Positions 11,385-24,842 are shown, counted from the first letter of the stretch. The stretch: DNA of 64,000 bases from Solanum dulcamara (GCF_947179165.1 NC_077243.1:49802501-49866500); one strand, 5' to 3'. Made by a program: numbers and translations. The notes: a model not told the origin generated them from the letters alone.

Positions 11385-12545
11385 TACCTAAAACTCTTAA
11401 CAATAAGTCACCAATAATGTACTGCCATCATTCACATAAGGGAAAACACAACATTCGAGCCTATTATTCTAATCACTTTATGGCTTCTTTATAGTCACTA
11501 CCTCCTAAGAATTTTCATGTCTTCCTTAGCATCTCTACACCCATAATTTCATTAAGTTCTACTAAGCGGTACATCTAATATACTCTTACCTATCTGTTGC
11601 ACATAACAAAATCTCATATCGCTCCTCCTCTACATTTATAACCTTAAATGGAATAAACACACCACAATTATTACAATAAGGAACACTCACTTTCTCCCAT
11701 CTTCCATAACTCAACTACTTTCATCAATATTGCTATCAAGACTGAAAAGAAAGGACCACTAGAAAGGGATTAGATCAAAAGATCATAAGCATGATTCATC
11801 CAAGATTTCTGATGTGAGAACATTCATTGCATGACATTACTTTCTGAGCCACTGAGGTAAATCACGAATGCTCGAGACAACAGGTACTATGAAACTCTAG
11901 CTTTTCTTCTCTAAAAATCTTTCTTTAAGTCTTGGAAGAAAATATGAGAGAAGAGGGTTGAATAGTTCTAATAAGGGACTTAAATTAGTCCCAATACATC
12001 AAGTCTTGGATTGGGAAAATATGTGAAAATACCAAACCATACTTCATTAAAAGCTAGGTGAAGCCATCTACAAATGCCTTTCACGGGCCATGTAAACTTC
12101 ACGGACCGTGAAAGTGCATGTGAAGGCAAAGGAAAGGCTGGCTCTAAAGGTTTTGGGTCTACAGGACCTTTTATGGTCCATAAGCCCATGTACGGGTCAT
12201 AAAAGAGTAGTCGTAGCACCAAATTGAATGGCTGCTAAGGCGTTGGGGTCTACCGACCCTTCCATGGGTCATATAGGGGATCATGGTGGGGCACTGGGAA
12301 GGGATTTCTTGGAAAAGGTTCATGAGGCCTACTACAGACTATAGAACCTTTTACAATTTAGAGATAGATCCATAGACTTCACCATCAAAGGAGGAAAGCC
12401 AAGGTAGGTTTCTACGTAGCCTTCTATGGCCTGTGAAACACTCTAGGGTCATAGATAGTTCCTGTAGGAGTCACCTGGTTCCAATTTACTAATTCTTTCT
12501 CTGGACTCTTAGGGATCATCTAAGGTAGAATATTTGGGGTGTTAT
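11385..12545 (-). repeat. Old minus-oriented LTR fragment
   Basis: The right end reads GGGGTGTTATA at 12545, a decayed reverse complement of an LTR start (T-TAACACCCC). Inside on the minus strand are features seen in the chromovirus LTRs: palindromes around TCACGG(T/A)CCGTGAA near 12085-12115, and a following region near 12010-11960 resembling the LTR promoter side. The other end cannot be fixed because N1 interrupts it. No polypurine tract flanks 12545, so a solo or 5' LTR is more likely than a 3' LTR. Confidence 0.5.
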
Positions 12546-14182
12546 AACGATTTGAAATTTGATGAATACATCTAAGTAGGAATGAAATGATATGTCACCA
12601 AAACTTCTTTTCTGAATACATCACTATCTAATTCTCATCACTTGACTTGGTTCCTCACTCATCATCTCCTCTTTAGGTTTAAAGTTGACACTTTATGTTT
12701 GTGGATCTATTTCACATTCTCCAAACTGGTCTATATTCGCTTTATCCTAATAATCAGAAAAATGTCAATCCCATGCCTACTGGACTCTCCAAGTACAGGT
12801 ACTAAGATTCCATCTAGGGCTTCTTTCTAAGGTACTTCTTCTAATTTCCTCCTCCTTTCAATGGATATCTTTCTATAATTATCACCCGCATCACCGTATA
12901 AAGACACATTACTCAACTCTTAATAGTCTGGCATCTCCTCCTTATCCCGCTAATATCGCTCTTCTAAGATCATATCTACTTTACTAGAGGACACTTGAAC
13001 TATATCTAAGAGGTTCATCATAGTCTATATATAACCTCTTAGACCCAACTCTTATGGGTATTAAGGAGTGCTTAGATAAGCCTACTCCACATTGACAACT
13101 CAAATATACTATCTAGGCACACAAAGAAAATCATAGACTTAATTAGAACCTCATCTGACTATATATGATCTTGGGTACATATCTTAATGTTCTTGCTTAT
13201 CTAATGACTCAGCCACACTTCACTGATCTCATCTATGGGCCATAATACCACACTTGTACCACTCACATTATTGCAAGCTAACATCTTAATTCCTCTCCTC
13301 ACATACTCTATGTCAAACCTACTAGATCAAACTTAAAACTAGCACTATCACACCCATGATGTTATCCCCTCTTTCTTCACAACACTCATTTCAAATTCAA
13401 GCTTAGGGTCTAGTTCTAACATGTACATCACACACTGCTCACATAATATACTAACATACAACTACTAGGTGAAATTAAGAAACACTCAACTACTAAAACC
13501 TCGTGATAAGTACTCGATCTCTACCTCACACTCTGGTTAATTATAATCTATCATCATATTTCCTTTCACAACCTAAGTACTATCCAACCATGTATTATAC
13601 CTCCTTTCCTAGTTAGGCTCATAACACTATGAATATCCTGGGGCTCTCCCTTCGAAATCATAAGCCTAGCTTAGATCTATCAGTTCATGACTATTCTATT
13701 TTTCTGTTTAACACCTATACTTGGTGTTTACTAACACAATGACATTTCAACATTAACTCCCTTCTGGTTTAAGTTTACTCTAACTTATCCTACTAAAAAC
13801 TCTTCCTCTACCTTCTATCATGAGAGATAGACAATACTTACTACTTAGTCAAAATCAAATGGACTTGACTTATAACCCCATTACTTACCTAATAGATACA
13901 TAACTCTAGTTACATGTCTCAATCAACCATCATTCTCATTATTTGGTTTGTACTCCTTTAACACTAACTTTCTAGCTGTGGTATTATTCTATTAATTATA
14001 GCTTAAAATACCTCAAATCACATTATCTTAGGGCGATAACACTAAGAATTTAGCAACATAACTTTCTTCTCAAGGATAATATCTAAATCAAGGTTTAGAG
14101 AAGAAAGTCTGGGAATACATCTTGCTCTGGCTCAAATGCACGATTCACATGAATAAGAGTTCATTCTTTCAAATTAGTAAGT
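12546..14182. other. Pyrimidine-rich sequence without genes
   Basis: About 1.6 kb with plus-strand C+T bias and many CTCC, CTTT and CACT runs, similar in texture to the interior of N1. It may be the remains of a related interior in minus orientation. No domain, repeat array or RNA gene is recognisable. Confidence 0.35.
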
Positions 14183-16470
14183 TATGATATCTCGGGTTTT
14201 TTTGAAGGTTGGAATATGATAAATAAGGTTAAGAATTCCAAAATGGCCTCGGTGGATTTTTAGGCCCCGTATATCAAAAGATAATTTTTTCAAGAAATTT
14301 CACAAAAACAATAGGGTGCACGGTAAGTCTGCATCATGGACTTGCTCCCCCATAGTACAATTTTTCCCCAAGTCAATATCTTTCCAAAAACCTCATTTAC
14401 TAAAATTAACTATAAATCACATCCCTCAAATGCAATTTATCTTGTATTCATAAATCTCATTGATCAAGTGATATTTATAGGTTCAAAAAAAATTTAACTA
14501 AAAATGGGGGCACTTTGGACATTTTTCTAATTAGTAGTTAATGAACCTGGACATTCTTAGGACCTAATTCAACTCCATAAACTAACCTAAACCCCTATTC
14601 TTCTTTATTCTTCTACAATCCACCTATTCAAATAATTCTCTATCTACAAAAGCTCTAAAAGACTCCATTGAAGATCCTCAAGGAATTCTCTCAAGATCTC
14701 CATCGAAACTCTCAAATTCTTCATGTTTGTTTTGTCTTCTCACTCAAGGTATGTATTTATTTGATCCTAGGATACTTTCACCTATGGAGCTCAACAAATT
14801 TCCTACTTTTTTAATCAATTAAAATGTGTATTTTTATGGGTTTATGATCCCTATACCAACTGCATGAATTATGATTTTCAATTATGATTATGATCCTATT
14901 TTAATATAAATTGATGATTATTGTATGGAATTGAAGAGTTTTTCTATGAATTTTACTACATTGATCTCTAGGATTCATTATATGAATTATGATTATTTTT
15001 AATTATGCATCCAATTGATATTATTTTCATGAATTATATTTGGATTGATATAAAGTATATAATCATGCATGTTTTTAATCCAATTTCATGATTTCCAAGT
15101 CAAATTGATCATGTATTCATATTTCTACCCTAATTTGAAGTATAAGTTATGATCATGAATTTCTAGTATGCAAGAAAGTTCTATGAATGAGGGTGACTTA
15201 AGACCCTAATAATGTTTTTATTAAAAGGATTCGTAATGATGGAAGGCCTACACCCATATTACATGCATCACATGATAGTGAGTTTATGATTCATGAAAAT
15301 TAATGAATAAGCTATTCCTATGATATGTTTACCATTATGATATGACGTGTATGATATCCCGATATTCTATTAATGCTTTTGAATATTTTTCCTACAAGTG
15401 GGTCCCGATTAGCATGGTATTCGAAATACCATCAATGATTATGGATCAATTTTCTTATAAACCAAAGTTCAATAGTAGTATGGAAATTGGGTATGGCAGC
15501 CATGATGATATACGATATTATCAGATTTCTATTTCTTTTCAAACTACATAATGATTATAATATGTATTCTGTGGGATGTTAACTTAGCACCGAAAGGACT
15601 TTGAGGTGGGGGCTCGACCTAAGCCTTAGTAGAACCTCTAGTACCTTAAACTACATTGCCACTATAGTCTTTTGCTAATATGGCCTCTTAATTATGATAA
15701 TGTTGGATGGATTCTACCTTGGCAAGTAGCCTCCACCCTTCACGGTATGGGTATCATCAGATTTCATGTTATGGCTCACATGGTCTTAATGTTGATTATG
15801 GTTATATCCCACATATGTATGGTCCGTAAAAGATTTTGAATGACTAATCCTCTCTTTACTTTTATATGATACTCGTATATTTTATTATACATTGTTCCTT
15901 CTTATGACTACTTAGAATTTTTACTACTTCTCCTATCATGCTATTTAAAATGGTCATTTCCACAAATATGGTTTTACTATGCATTGCATTGCCTACATAC
16001 TTAGTACATTCAAACATACTAATGCATACTTCATTTTCTATATTATATCACAATATAGGGATGGACACTCTATCTTATTCTTGTGGCTAGTCGGTGATCC
16101 ATTTGAAGATTGTGTAGTGAGTCCTCATGCTTCGAGGGCAAGCCGAGTCAATCTCATTTTTATTTTTATTTCTAGACTTTGATGATATTTTGTGACTATC
16201 CTTTGTCATGTTATCTCTTTCTTTGAGGGTAAGCTAGGAACATGTCCTAGTCCCCTCCTATGTAGTCATGTAGAGGCATGTTGGATAAATATGTATGAAT
16301 TCTATCTTGTCTTGATTTACTCTAGTTATTCTATATCTTCTTAGACTTATATGAGTTTCCAGTTATTGTTTATCTTATATATGCTTATGATATGCTAACG
16401 GGCTTGGTTGAAGTTTTTATGGGAATCCTAATTATCGTGTCACATCTATGACCTAGTTTGGGTTGTGACA
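14183..16470 (+). repeat. 5' LTR of T3
   Basis: About 2.29 kb. Its first 160 bases align with the T7 LTR start (the GGTCTC/GGATTTTTAGG-CCCCGTA block and the ACAAAA-A-TAGGGT-CACG block). The end GGGTTGTGACA at 16461-16470 directly precedes a primer binding site. The exact start is decayed; 14183-14186 is the best estimate. Confidence 0.75.
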
Positions 16471-16473
16471 AAC

Positions 16474-16487
16474 TTGGTATCAGAGCA
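16474..16487 (+). promoter_or_regulatory. Primer binding site of T3
   Basis: TTGGTATCAGAGCA, an exact match to the initiator tRNA-Met type site, three bases after the LTR end. Confidence 0.85.
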
Positions 16488-16646
16488 TAAGGTTTTGAAG
16501 CTTCCTAGGGAGTCCACCATTCCACATCAAGTAGATTCATATTAGAGCACAATGTTTTGAAACTTTACTTCTTTCATGATCTCATCATGCAATAGAGTTA
16601 AATTCTATAGGAATTCCTTCTAACTCGTGTCCTATGTGTTTTAAAA

Positions 16647-18346
16647 TATGTCTCATCAAAAAGAAATCAACCAGAAGATTGATCAAGATGGTAGCCCTTC
16701 CATTCCAGTTAATCCACCCTCAAGTGTCGATATCTCTAATGTGGAGCTTCGTTATGTCCTCATGTTATTAGCTCAGGTTGTGACTACTTAACTGAGTCAA
16801 CAAAAAATGACCCCTATGAATACGTGTTTTAAGAAAAGGAAATGGGTGAGCAAAAGAAATATTAAGAGGAGGAACTACCATAACCATTAGAATATGTCAA
16901 AAGGGAAGGCATCTAGCTTGTTCTAGGAAGGATAACGACAAGGAGAAATCCCACCCCTCATGCTACGGGTGTGGTAAAAATTATTTAGGAGAGTTCTTGG
17001 CCAGTACAAAATATTGTTATGGTTGTGGCGAGAGTGTACATAAGAAGAGGGACTGTCCAGTGGCTTCTAGGAAGGAGAGGGAGTCCAAAAGGGCTCGATT
17101 TGAAGGTGGATTTTCTCAATCCAAAAATGGTGGTGATATTAGAGGGTCTACTATCCCCAAGTGTTCCAAGTGTAGTAGAAATCATGGAGGTAAATTTTTG
17201 GTTGGTATGGATTTTTGTTTTAGATGTGGTGAAATGGGGCACAAGGTATCTTAATGCCCTAATAAGGGGAGAGAAGAATGTCCTCAAGGACAAGCTACTC
17301 AAGGTGGACAAGCTCAACAAGGTGGTGGCCCGCACCACAATAGGTTCTATGCACTCCAAGCTAGGCAGGATGTTGATGAGTCTTAGGGGTAAGTTCAGGT
17401 CTTTGACTTTGATGAGTCTTACTCATTGACTTTCTATAAGATTTGATATATGTCCCAAAATCATGCTAGAGTTTTTTTTGGTTAATACCCCATTGTGATT
17501 CGGTATTTAGGGCTAAGTTTGATTGATGCTAATAAGGGTGGTGTTCTTTTTTGAAATAGTTCAGAATCATTATTTGTAGTGCATGAGAAATTGATGGTTG
17601 ATGACAAGATTGAGGTTCTCTCAAAAGGGGGAGATGGAGTACTTCATTACCAAGGTCGGCTATATGCTCCAAATGTTGATGGCCTAAGAGTAATGATATT
17701 GAGTAGATCCCATAGGTGTTGATGGATGAGGTAGGGAAGATAGGGGAGAGAATGGGTCCTTACTGTAATAATTGTGGCATGGTTATTCCATTCAAGGTTA
17801 AAGACATGGAGGAAGAGCTAGATGGATCTTGTTGTGTATAATAGATAGGTAAGAGTATATTAATGTGTACTTTGGTAGGAGTTAATACAAATGTGGATGT
17901 AAATATTCTAAGGTAAACATGAAAATTCTTAAGTGATGTTGAATTCAAGGGAGACATATAGTGGTTAGAATGGTAGACTTTAATATGTGGTTGTCGTTAT
18001 GTAAGTGATTGTAGTAGGCTATTGATGACTTCTTTTTAAGGGTTTCAATGAGTGTATCGGGGAGGTTATAGAACTAGACTTGAATGTGGTGTTGATGGCA
18101 TGTGGATGAATGTACAGTGCATGGGGTGCTTCTTGATTAGGTCTTGAGGATAGATTAAATGTGGTGGTGGAGAGTGGTATAGGACCCTAAGGTGTATTGG
18201 CAAGGTGTCATATGAACTTTAATTGCCATTGGAGTTAGCCTCGATTCATCTGGTATTCCGTGTATCAATACTGAGGAAATATGTTGGTGATCCTACTACC
18301 ATTGACCTTTGGGTAAAGTAAGTGTTAAAAAAAACTTGACTTATGA
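16647..18346 (+). pseudogene. Gag-Pol remnant of T3
   Basis: It starts at ATGTCTCATCAAAAAG near 16650, in place of the family start MPPxR. Gag is shortened: the central capsid part is absent. Two cysteine motifs survive: CYGCGESVHKKRDC near 17012-17060 and CFRCGEMGHKVSxC near 17217-17255, the second with a stop before its last Cys. The protease start follows, then after the 17500 join a stretch matching the linker before integrase (LIDANKGGVLF...DGVLHYQGRLYAPNVDGL). Near 18195-18345 is a piece of the GPY/chromodomain linker (GKVSYELxLPLELASIHLVF...LRKYVGDP). Many stops and shifts; not functional. Confidence 0.75.
17720..18185. other. Unexplained segment replacing the integrase core of T3
   Basis: About 470 bases between the integrase N-terminal remnant and the integrase C-terminal remnant. 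It does not resemble integrase in any frame and does not look like an LTR. It may be an insertion in a deleted copy or filler DNA from double-strand-break repair. Confidence 0.4.
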
Positions 18347-18352
18347 ATGACG

Positions 18353-19890
18353 ATGGTAACCAACACCAAACCACCTAAGGCCAAGGAGATTGATCAGCCT
18401 CCACTACTGAGCACTTTAGTTTGGGGTATTCTAATCGACATATCAGAGTGCACCATCCGGCATTTCCTTTATGGTCCTAAATACAAGCAGAATGCATCCA
18501 CAGTCGAGTAAGATCACTAGATAAACATTGTATAGAATCAAAATATTATGAAAGATCCGACATAGAAAGAAGAAGTGATGAAATGGGTAATGGGGTATAT
18601 TGTCGAGCACGGAATTGCAAAAGAGTGAGTATCCGGCTCAGTCTCAATAAAGAAATCCACACTAAACTTCATGTAAAAAGTTTGGTGGGCCGTGGTGTAA
18701 TCTCACTTATGCCCTACTATGGTGGACAATCATTTGGCATTAGACTGTGTAGTAATGGTGGAAAGTATGATGGACGGATATGATATTGACTTTGCCCGCT
18801 GCATTATTGAGGAGATTCATAAAAAAACATTCTAGCACACCGAACTACCCAATTCTTTTGTCTAATAAATCAAATTTACAGGAACTCTAGATTACCTATC
18901 ATACCAGGGGTAGATCAGTTGATTGAGGTGACTAGGATTCAGGATGCCAGCCTAATCAAAGATGACCAAATCCAATTGCCTAAGGACGTGCTCCGCAATC
19001 TGAGGTTAGACTGCCAGAATTATTTGAGGATCATGCTATAATACAAGGTGATAAAGAAGCTACTCTAGAGAGAGATATCACTACTATGGACTGTAGTAGG
19101 GATAACATTATGACTGCCCTGCCTACCACCATTGCTTCCACTAGAATATTAGGCCCATATTCTGCTAGATTGGTCACTATTTCGGCTTAGTTTCTTCAGA
19201 GCCTAGTTCAGAGAAAGACATACACTGAGAGTCAGTTGGCCAAGTTAGTCTATCAGCTCAAGCTAGAGGTCTGAAAAGCCATTAAGGAGTCTGAGGAGTA
19301 GGACACTTTGAAGCTTAAGGATGCTTTAGCTAGAGGGACTGTCGAATACATGGCTGGATTGATGCTTTCCAGCGGAGGGTGAGTGAGCGCTTTAGGACCT
19401 CCTCAAGCTGAGACTTGACTAGTAATTAGATAGAGATAAAACAGGTCTAATTTGAGGTCACTGCATAGGCCATCATATTGGTACCTCCCTTCTCCTCTCT
19501 ATATGCACCGGTTTTCCCATCTTTTAGTATCGATCTATTTTGTAAAAAAGAGCTCCCCATGGGTATCTGGTAAGCATCCATATGATGAGACTGACATTGA
19601 GAGAGAGGTTAAGGCATGGGATATAAAGAGAGAGAAGTAATAGCTTGAGGAGGATAATTGTGCATCCATCTGATATGAGGTGGCTCGATTAGAGAGAGAG
19701 AGAGAGGCAGCAGGTGATTAGAACCTCGAGTTGAAGGGATACTACTGATGGTGTCCCTCATGCTAATTTAGAGACGTCTATTGATATACTGGGTTCCATA
19801 CTGATAGACCCGACAACCTCTCTTTAATACTCCAGCACATAGGCACCACAGGTTTTTCTTCACCCTCTGTCTTTACTTTTTGATATAGTG
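18353..19890 (+). pseudogene. Degenerate plant transposon-type protein gene
   Basis: The frame from ATG 18353, read across stops, resembles the plant family usually labelled putative plant transposon protein (I recall Pfam PF20167; this should be checked). Visible blocks: an N-terminal LVWGILIDISECTIRHFLYG motif with FLYGPKYK; a WVMGYIVEHGIAKE block near 18580; a WWAVVxSHLCPTMVDNxLA block near 18690-18735; a MVESMMDGYDIDFARCIIEE block near 18750-18810; a helical charged stretch near 19250-19340; and a Glu/Arg-rich C-terminal stretch near 19600-19700 followed by TTDGVPHANLETS. At least ten in-frame stops. Molecular function of the family is unknown to me; such genes ride in non-autonomous plant elements. 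T3 ends seven bases upstream. Confidence 0.65.
19691..19706. repeat. (AG)8 microsatellite
   Basis: Perfect AG dinucleotide run within the Glu/Arg-rich part of the pseudogene. Confidence 0.9.
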
Positions 19891-21839
19891 CATTGGGTAC
19901 AATGCATGACTTTTTGAGAGGGGGTGGGATGGTTGTTATCATTGTGAGTGTATAGGTGAAGTTTGAGTATTCTAGACACTCGAATGAGTCCTTGGGGTTT
20001 TCTTACCTGTGTTCTTACCCTGAGTACCTTTTAATATATGTTAAACCGGCATATTTAGGATGCAAAATGTGAAAGAAGAATAGGAAAATATGGCATGATA
20101 GTTATAATGTTTGAATGGTAAAATAGGACTCCTCCAAAATTTATGAAGTGTTGTATTTGTTTATTTGATATTTTGACTATCTAGGATCTTTGTATGACAT
20201 TGCATAAATTAATAGGATATGGCATGACTTAAGATGAAACATAAATTGGAGATTGATAATTGATAATGAAACTTGATGCCATATGGGCAATGAGGTTGTT
20301 GTTCATTTTTACTATTTGTGTTAATCTAGAACTTGGCCTGTTAGTCGTACTGTGACAATTGAATTGTTCATTAGTCTCATAGGCCATTGTTGAAAATAGT
20401 CCACTTCGCCTAAAAACAACTGACTAAATGAATTTTTACCCCTCGATCCAAATCTTTAAGACTTGAATAGATCTTTTTATTGAACTTACACACTTTACCT
20501 TCCCCATCATTGACTATTATACCTTTTTTTTAGCCCTGGTCCCTCCTTGGACAATGTGCACCTCAACTCGGGCTAAAATTCTAAGTTGAGAGTGGCTATT
20601 GTAGAGGAAAGCGAGAAAAAAGAGATATGAAAAGAAATGTGTAACTAGAAAAAGAAGAATAATGGGGTGTGGCCGCAATAAAGAATAGATAAATGCGCAA
20701 AACAATGAAGTTGACGAAAATAAGAAAGCATTTAGAAAAGAAGAAGCCACACCCGAGCACCAATGAAAGAAGAGAATAGGGGTGAAACCAGTTATTGGTT
20801 GTAAAATGTATAATTAAGCTAATGTAGTGTCAAGGAGGGCAAAAAATCACTATAATCCAAATATACCAACCTCGTCCCGAACCTACGTTACAAGACAAGA
20901 AAGTCCTATTGTGATCCAATTCAACTAATTTGAGAGTCTAAGTACTAAAAATAAGGGCAATCTTATGGTATTGTACATGAATGTTTGAATTTCTTTTATG
21001 AGAGTGAGAGTACACTGAGTCCCTGTTCTTGAAAAATATCTTGATATCTGTGTGAAAATGGAACATCTTTGTAGTGTGGACATAAGAAACATTATCGAAA
21101 AAATCATAAGCTTGGTGATTGTTATGTGTGTATGTAAATCTTTCTATGGGTATAGTAATGTCATAAATTAATCCATGTGAGTTATCTTGATTAAGAGATA
21201 ATGGTTGCACTGTTGTTTGAATGAAAAATTGGAGGGTGTTGTGAGTTTAAAAGGCCATGTGATTGTCGTAGTTTCGTGATCTTCTTTTGCATAGTATCAT
21301 TTTGTGATAGGGGTGTCGCTTGAGGATAAGCAACTATTTTAAATTGAGAGTGTTGATTTACCATAGATTTATGGTCTTGTAATGCTTTAAACTTAAGATT
21401 TTGCATGTCTTTTAAGCATTTTTTGGTAGATTTGATTATGTTTTTTCCTTGATTTGTAGGAAAATAGGTTGTCATAGCGGAGAATGAAAAGATAGTGTTG
21501 CAGCTGAAAGTTGCCTTTCTATGAGCTAACCTAAGAGCCATAAGTTTCATTCGTAGATGGTAGTAATAATGTTGAGCAAAAGCCTAGAGCTACGAGGGAT
21601 CGTAGAAAGTTCTATGAGCCAGAGGATAAAGCTGTAGAAGATGATCAGAGAAGGAAGCCTCAGAACTTGGTCTAAGAGTGAGTAGTACAAACCATGCATT
21701 AGTTTATGATTGTAGGTCCCATCCATATAAAAGATACTAAATGCTAACATGAAAGTTGTTTCCACGAAGGAACTCCATGACTTATAGGATGAGTGACAAC
21801 CCGTAGGTTATGAATCATAGATGTTGCCGACTTACTTTT
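19891..21839. other. Non-coding sequence after the pseudogene
   Basis: About 1.9 kb without coding signal. It includes a G-rich run GAGAGGGGGTGGGATGG at 19915-19931, which could be the remains of a polypurine-rich region. Otherwise AT-rich with short spurious frames only. Confidence 0.4.
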
Positions 21840-22350
21840 CCTACTTTTCATAGATATGGTTTATTTAGAATTAGTTATGTATAAATACACTTTTGGGTTC
21901 TATTTATTATGTAACGCACGTTTTTGATTTTGAAGATCAAGGAAAAACTACTTTTGCTTTAGTTTTTGAATTCGTGGGATTGTGATTATACTTTTGTACG
22001 TTGAATTTTAGCTTTGTAATTCGATTCAAGATTTTACGATTCCATATTCATTCTTGTAAGTACATAATTTATTTTAACCAAATTATTATGAATTGTGAAC
22101 AACTAATTATGATTAGCTAATTCCACAACTAGGGTTGTAGAAACCATAAAGAATTAATGACGTAAACCGAATACCAAGTAATTCTTGAATAGTGTGCATG
22201 CATTGTTATAATAACAAGAGTACGAATAATAACAATTAATCTAAGTCTAAACCTCATTCCTTGTAGGATCGATCTAACCTCTGTTAGGTTCTTTATTTGA
22301 ACAACGACTGGTTTATACTTCTTTTAAATGTGTAATTTGGGTGTATCACA
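21840..22350 (+). repeat. LTR-like tail of the element carrying the 18.4 kb pseudogene (tentative)
   Basis: A TATAAATA box at 21880-21887 is followed by about 460 bases of low-complexity leader ending GGGTGTATCA at 22339-22348. That ending resembles the 3' end of LTRs in the Tat branch of plant Ty3/gypsy elements. The usual primer binding site after it is not recognisable and no second copy is in the window, so this is an inference. Confidence 0.35.
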
Positions 22351-22439
22351 TGTGCCTCTATAATCCAACACAAAGCAGAAAGACAAAGCAAAGAAGTTAA
22401 TTAAAACCTAAGAGGACCCCCATAAATCCAAAAGGTACA

Positions 22440-24597
22440 AGTCACGAAGTCGTAACATAATGAATAGAATCCTGAGGGACCCCAACCAAGACACTTAACA
22501 TAATTTTCAAGAGCATACATAAGGTAAATGAAATAAGTAAAGCTAAATCAAGATACAAAAGCAAAATCTCAAATAGAACATAAGTCTCGAAATAAGAAAG
22601 AGATAACATAGAATCTTTACTATCTAACATGCCTCTAATACTAGATGGGGGCGTGATATAATCTCCCAGCTCACCCAATATAAAAGGTAAAAGAATTTAT
22701 AAACTCATAAGAAATAAAGTGTCTTGTCCTCGGAACATGAGAACTCACCAATAGTACGATAGTGCTAACTCTAGCCACCAGTGAGAGGAGGATGAACATG
22801 ATCGTCGGTCCCTATATTATGATATAATATAGATAAAAAATATACATTAGTACATGGAATGTACTAAATATGTGAGAATATAGATGAACAATAAACGTTA
22901 GACATAATCAATATGAATCATGGGATGCAAGACAAATATCATTGAAAGCATAAGTAAACCATGAAAATATTAAAACATTTATCTCATTGGTCAATGCATC
23001 AAAACATCATAATCATCATCAGAACTTACATATGTGGGAGATAATCGTAACCGATATTAAGATCATTCGAGCTATTACATGAAATCCAATGATCCCCACA
23101 TAGAGAAGGGGGGAGGCTACTTGCCAAGGTAGGCTCCATCCAACATTATTATTATCATGTCTATACGTGGATCCACTAGCTAAGTCATATTGACAAACTT
23201 ATTGTGGCAACGTAGTTTAAGAGACTAGAGGTTGGTACTAGGGCTTAGGTTGAGCCCCTACCTTAAAGTCCACTCAGTGTTAAGTAAATCATCCCACGGA
23301 ATACATATCATATCATAATGTGAAATCATACTTGTCATAATCATAAGATTTTCATAATCATAATTCATATAGACTTGTTCATAGGAATAGCTCATTATCA
23401 TGTAATTCATGTAATATGGGTGTAGGACTTCCATAAGACATCTTTAGGATCTTAAGTCACATTCCTCATTAAGGATCTTAAGTCACCCTTTTATTAGAGT
23501 CTTTAGTCACCTTCATGGATCTCAAGTCACTCTTTCTCATAAACTTTCTTGAAACATCATTAAAACATTATTCATAATATTTCATAAGGCATTCATAAAC
23601 TTCTTTGCATAAAGCATCTTAAATCTCTTTCATAGAATATAACTTGAAAATCATGATCATATCTCATAAATCATACTAGAAACTAGCATATAGCATGGGT
23701 CATTAAAATTCAACTAGAAATCATGTAATATGATATGAATTATGAATAATTAGGTTAATAGTATTGAATTATATCATAATTGAGAAGATCCAATTCAAAT
23801 CATGAAATTAGGGCTTTTAATTAAACAAAATCATAAGAGAATTGAAAATAAATATTTGGGATTCCATGTGTTAAAGGTGCCCATGGATGAAGTCCCACAT
23901 ACCTTGACCTTGATGAGCCCTAAATTGAAGAGAATGAAAGCTTAACCTTGAAGAAATCCTTTGGATTGCTTGAGAGAGAAGAAGACCTTAGAGAGAAATT
24001 TTGGAAGAGAAGGTTTTATGATTTTGGGAATTATGGAGAAAATAAGAGGGTGAGAATACTTTAGGATAATTAATATGTAAGAATATAGTCCCAAAGACCA
24101 TCCATATTCATTAATGAAATATAGGGAAAAGACCAAAGTAACACCAACTTAAATTAGAACTGAGCACCTGGACAGGACCTCACCATGGCCCGTGAAGGTC
24201 AATACGGGCTGTAATAGGTGTCATGGTGATGGACTTAGCTTATGGGAATTGGGCCTTGAAAAGTGTTTCCAACTACGGAACCGACCACGGTCTATGAAAG
24301 GCAATACAGCTTGTGGTAGTTGGGTTGTAGTCCTAGACTTGTAAATAAGTTCAGAGGGCCTCTAGAGAGGTTCACCATGGCTCGTGGTGCTCACTACAGC
24401 TCATGGTCCCTATTGTGGTCCTTTACCTGCAAGGCCTAAGTTTGAGAAACTCCACCATGGTGGCTTAACACGGACCATGGTGAGGAATACAGCTCGTGAT
24501 GGCCTTCGTGGTCATCACCTAGTGCCAAAAACTGGTTTTTCTGCAAATTCATCTTTTGATCCTCATTTTAGGACTTTTCAACTTCTAGGGTCTTACA
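22440..24597 (-). repeat. 3' LTR of T4 (left, long copy)
   Basis: 2,158 bp. The plus strand begins AGTCACGAAG (terminal T of TGTCAC mutated to A) and ends GGGTCTTACA. It contains about 575 bases (about 23550-24125) absent from the right copy. The palindromic slot lies at about 24170-24520. Confidence 0.85.
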
Positions 24598-24640
24598 ATA
24601 TCTGCTCCTTGGGAACATTCATCATCGAATGGAACTCAAG
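24598..24640 (-). promoter_or_regulatory. Polypurine region of T4 with upstream conserved block
   Basis: The minus strand reads CATTCGATGATGAATGTTCC, then CAAGGAGCAGATAT, directly before the LTR start TGTAAGACCC. It is a decayed version of the T7 arrangement (CATTCGAGGACGAATGTTC then CAAGGGGGAGATAT). Confidence 0.7.
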
Positions 24641-24842
24641 CTAGTATGAATGGAATAAAAAAGGAACATAGCAGCCCAACATGAATGCAAAATATCTCGT
24701 AAATGCATAAAACATGAAATCTTTTATCTCAAACTAAAACATGAATTTAAAACTCATTTCATGAACATAAATGCATCTGAAACCATGACAACAACTGAAA
24801 CACATAATTTAGGCTGATTGGATCATGAAAGAACTAAATACC

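Larger units (their letters stand above)
14183..18346 (+). mobile_element. T3: plus-strand chromovirus remnant with large internal deletion
   Basis: Order: 5' LTR (about 14183-16470), primer binding site, short gag leader, zinc-knuckle end of Gag, start of protease, then a jump near 17500-17506 to the region before the integrase zinc-binding domain. Next come about 470 bases of unrelated sequence (17720-18185) and a short integrase-C/chromodomain-linker stretch ending near 18346. All of RT, most of RNase H and the integrase core are missing. No 3' LTR follows; the sequence runs into the pseudogene at 18353. Confidence 0.75.

Noticed and set aside
21840..22350. TATA box and leader considered as a host gene promoter
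   Set aside because: No open frame follows. The ending GTGTATCA and low-complexity leader resemble an LTR more than a gene promoter.
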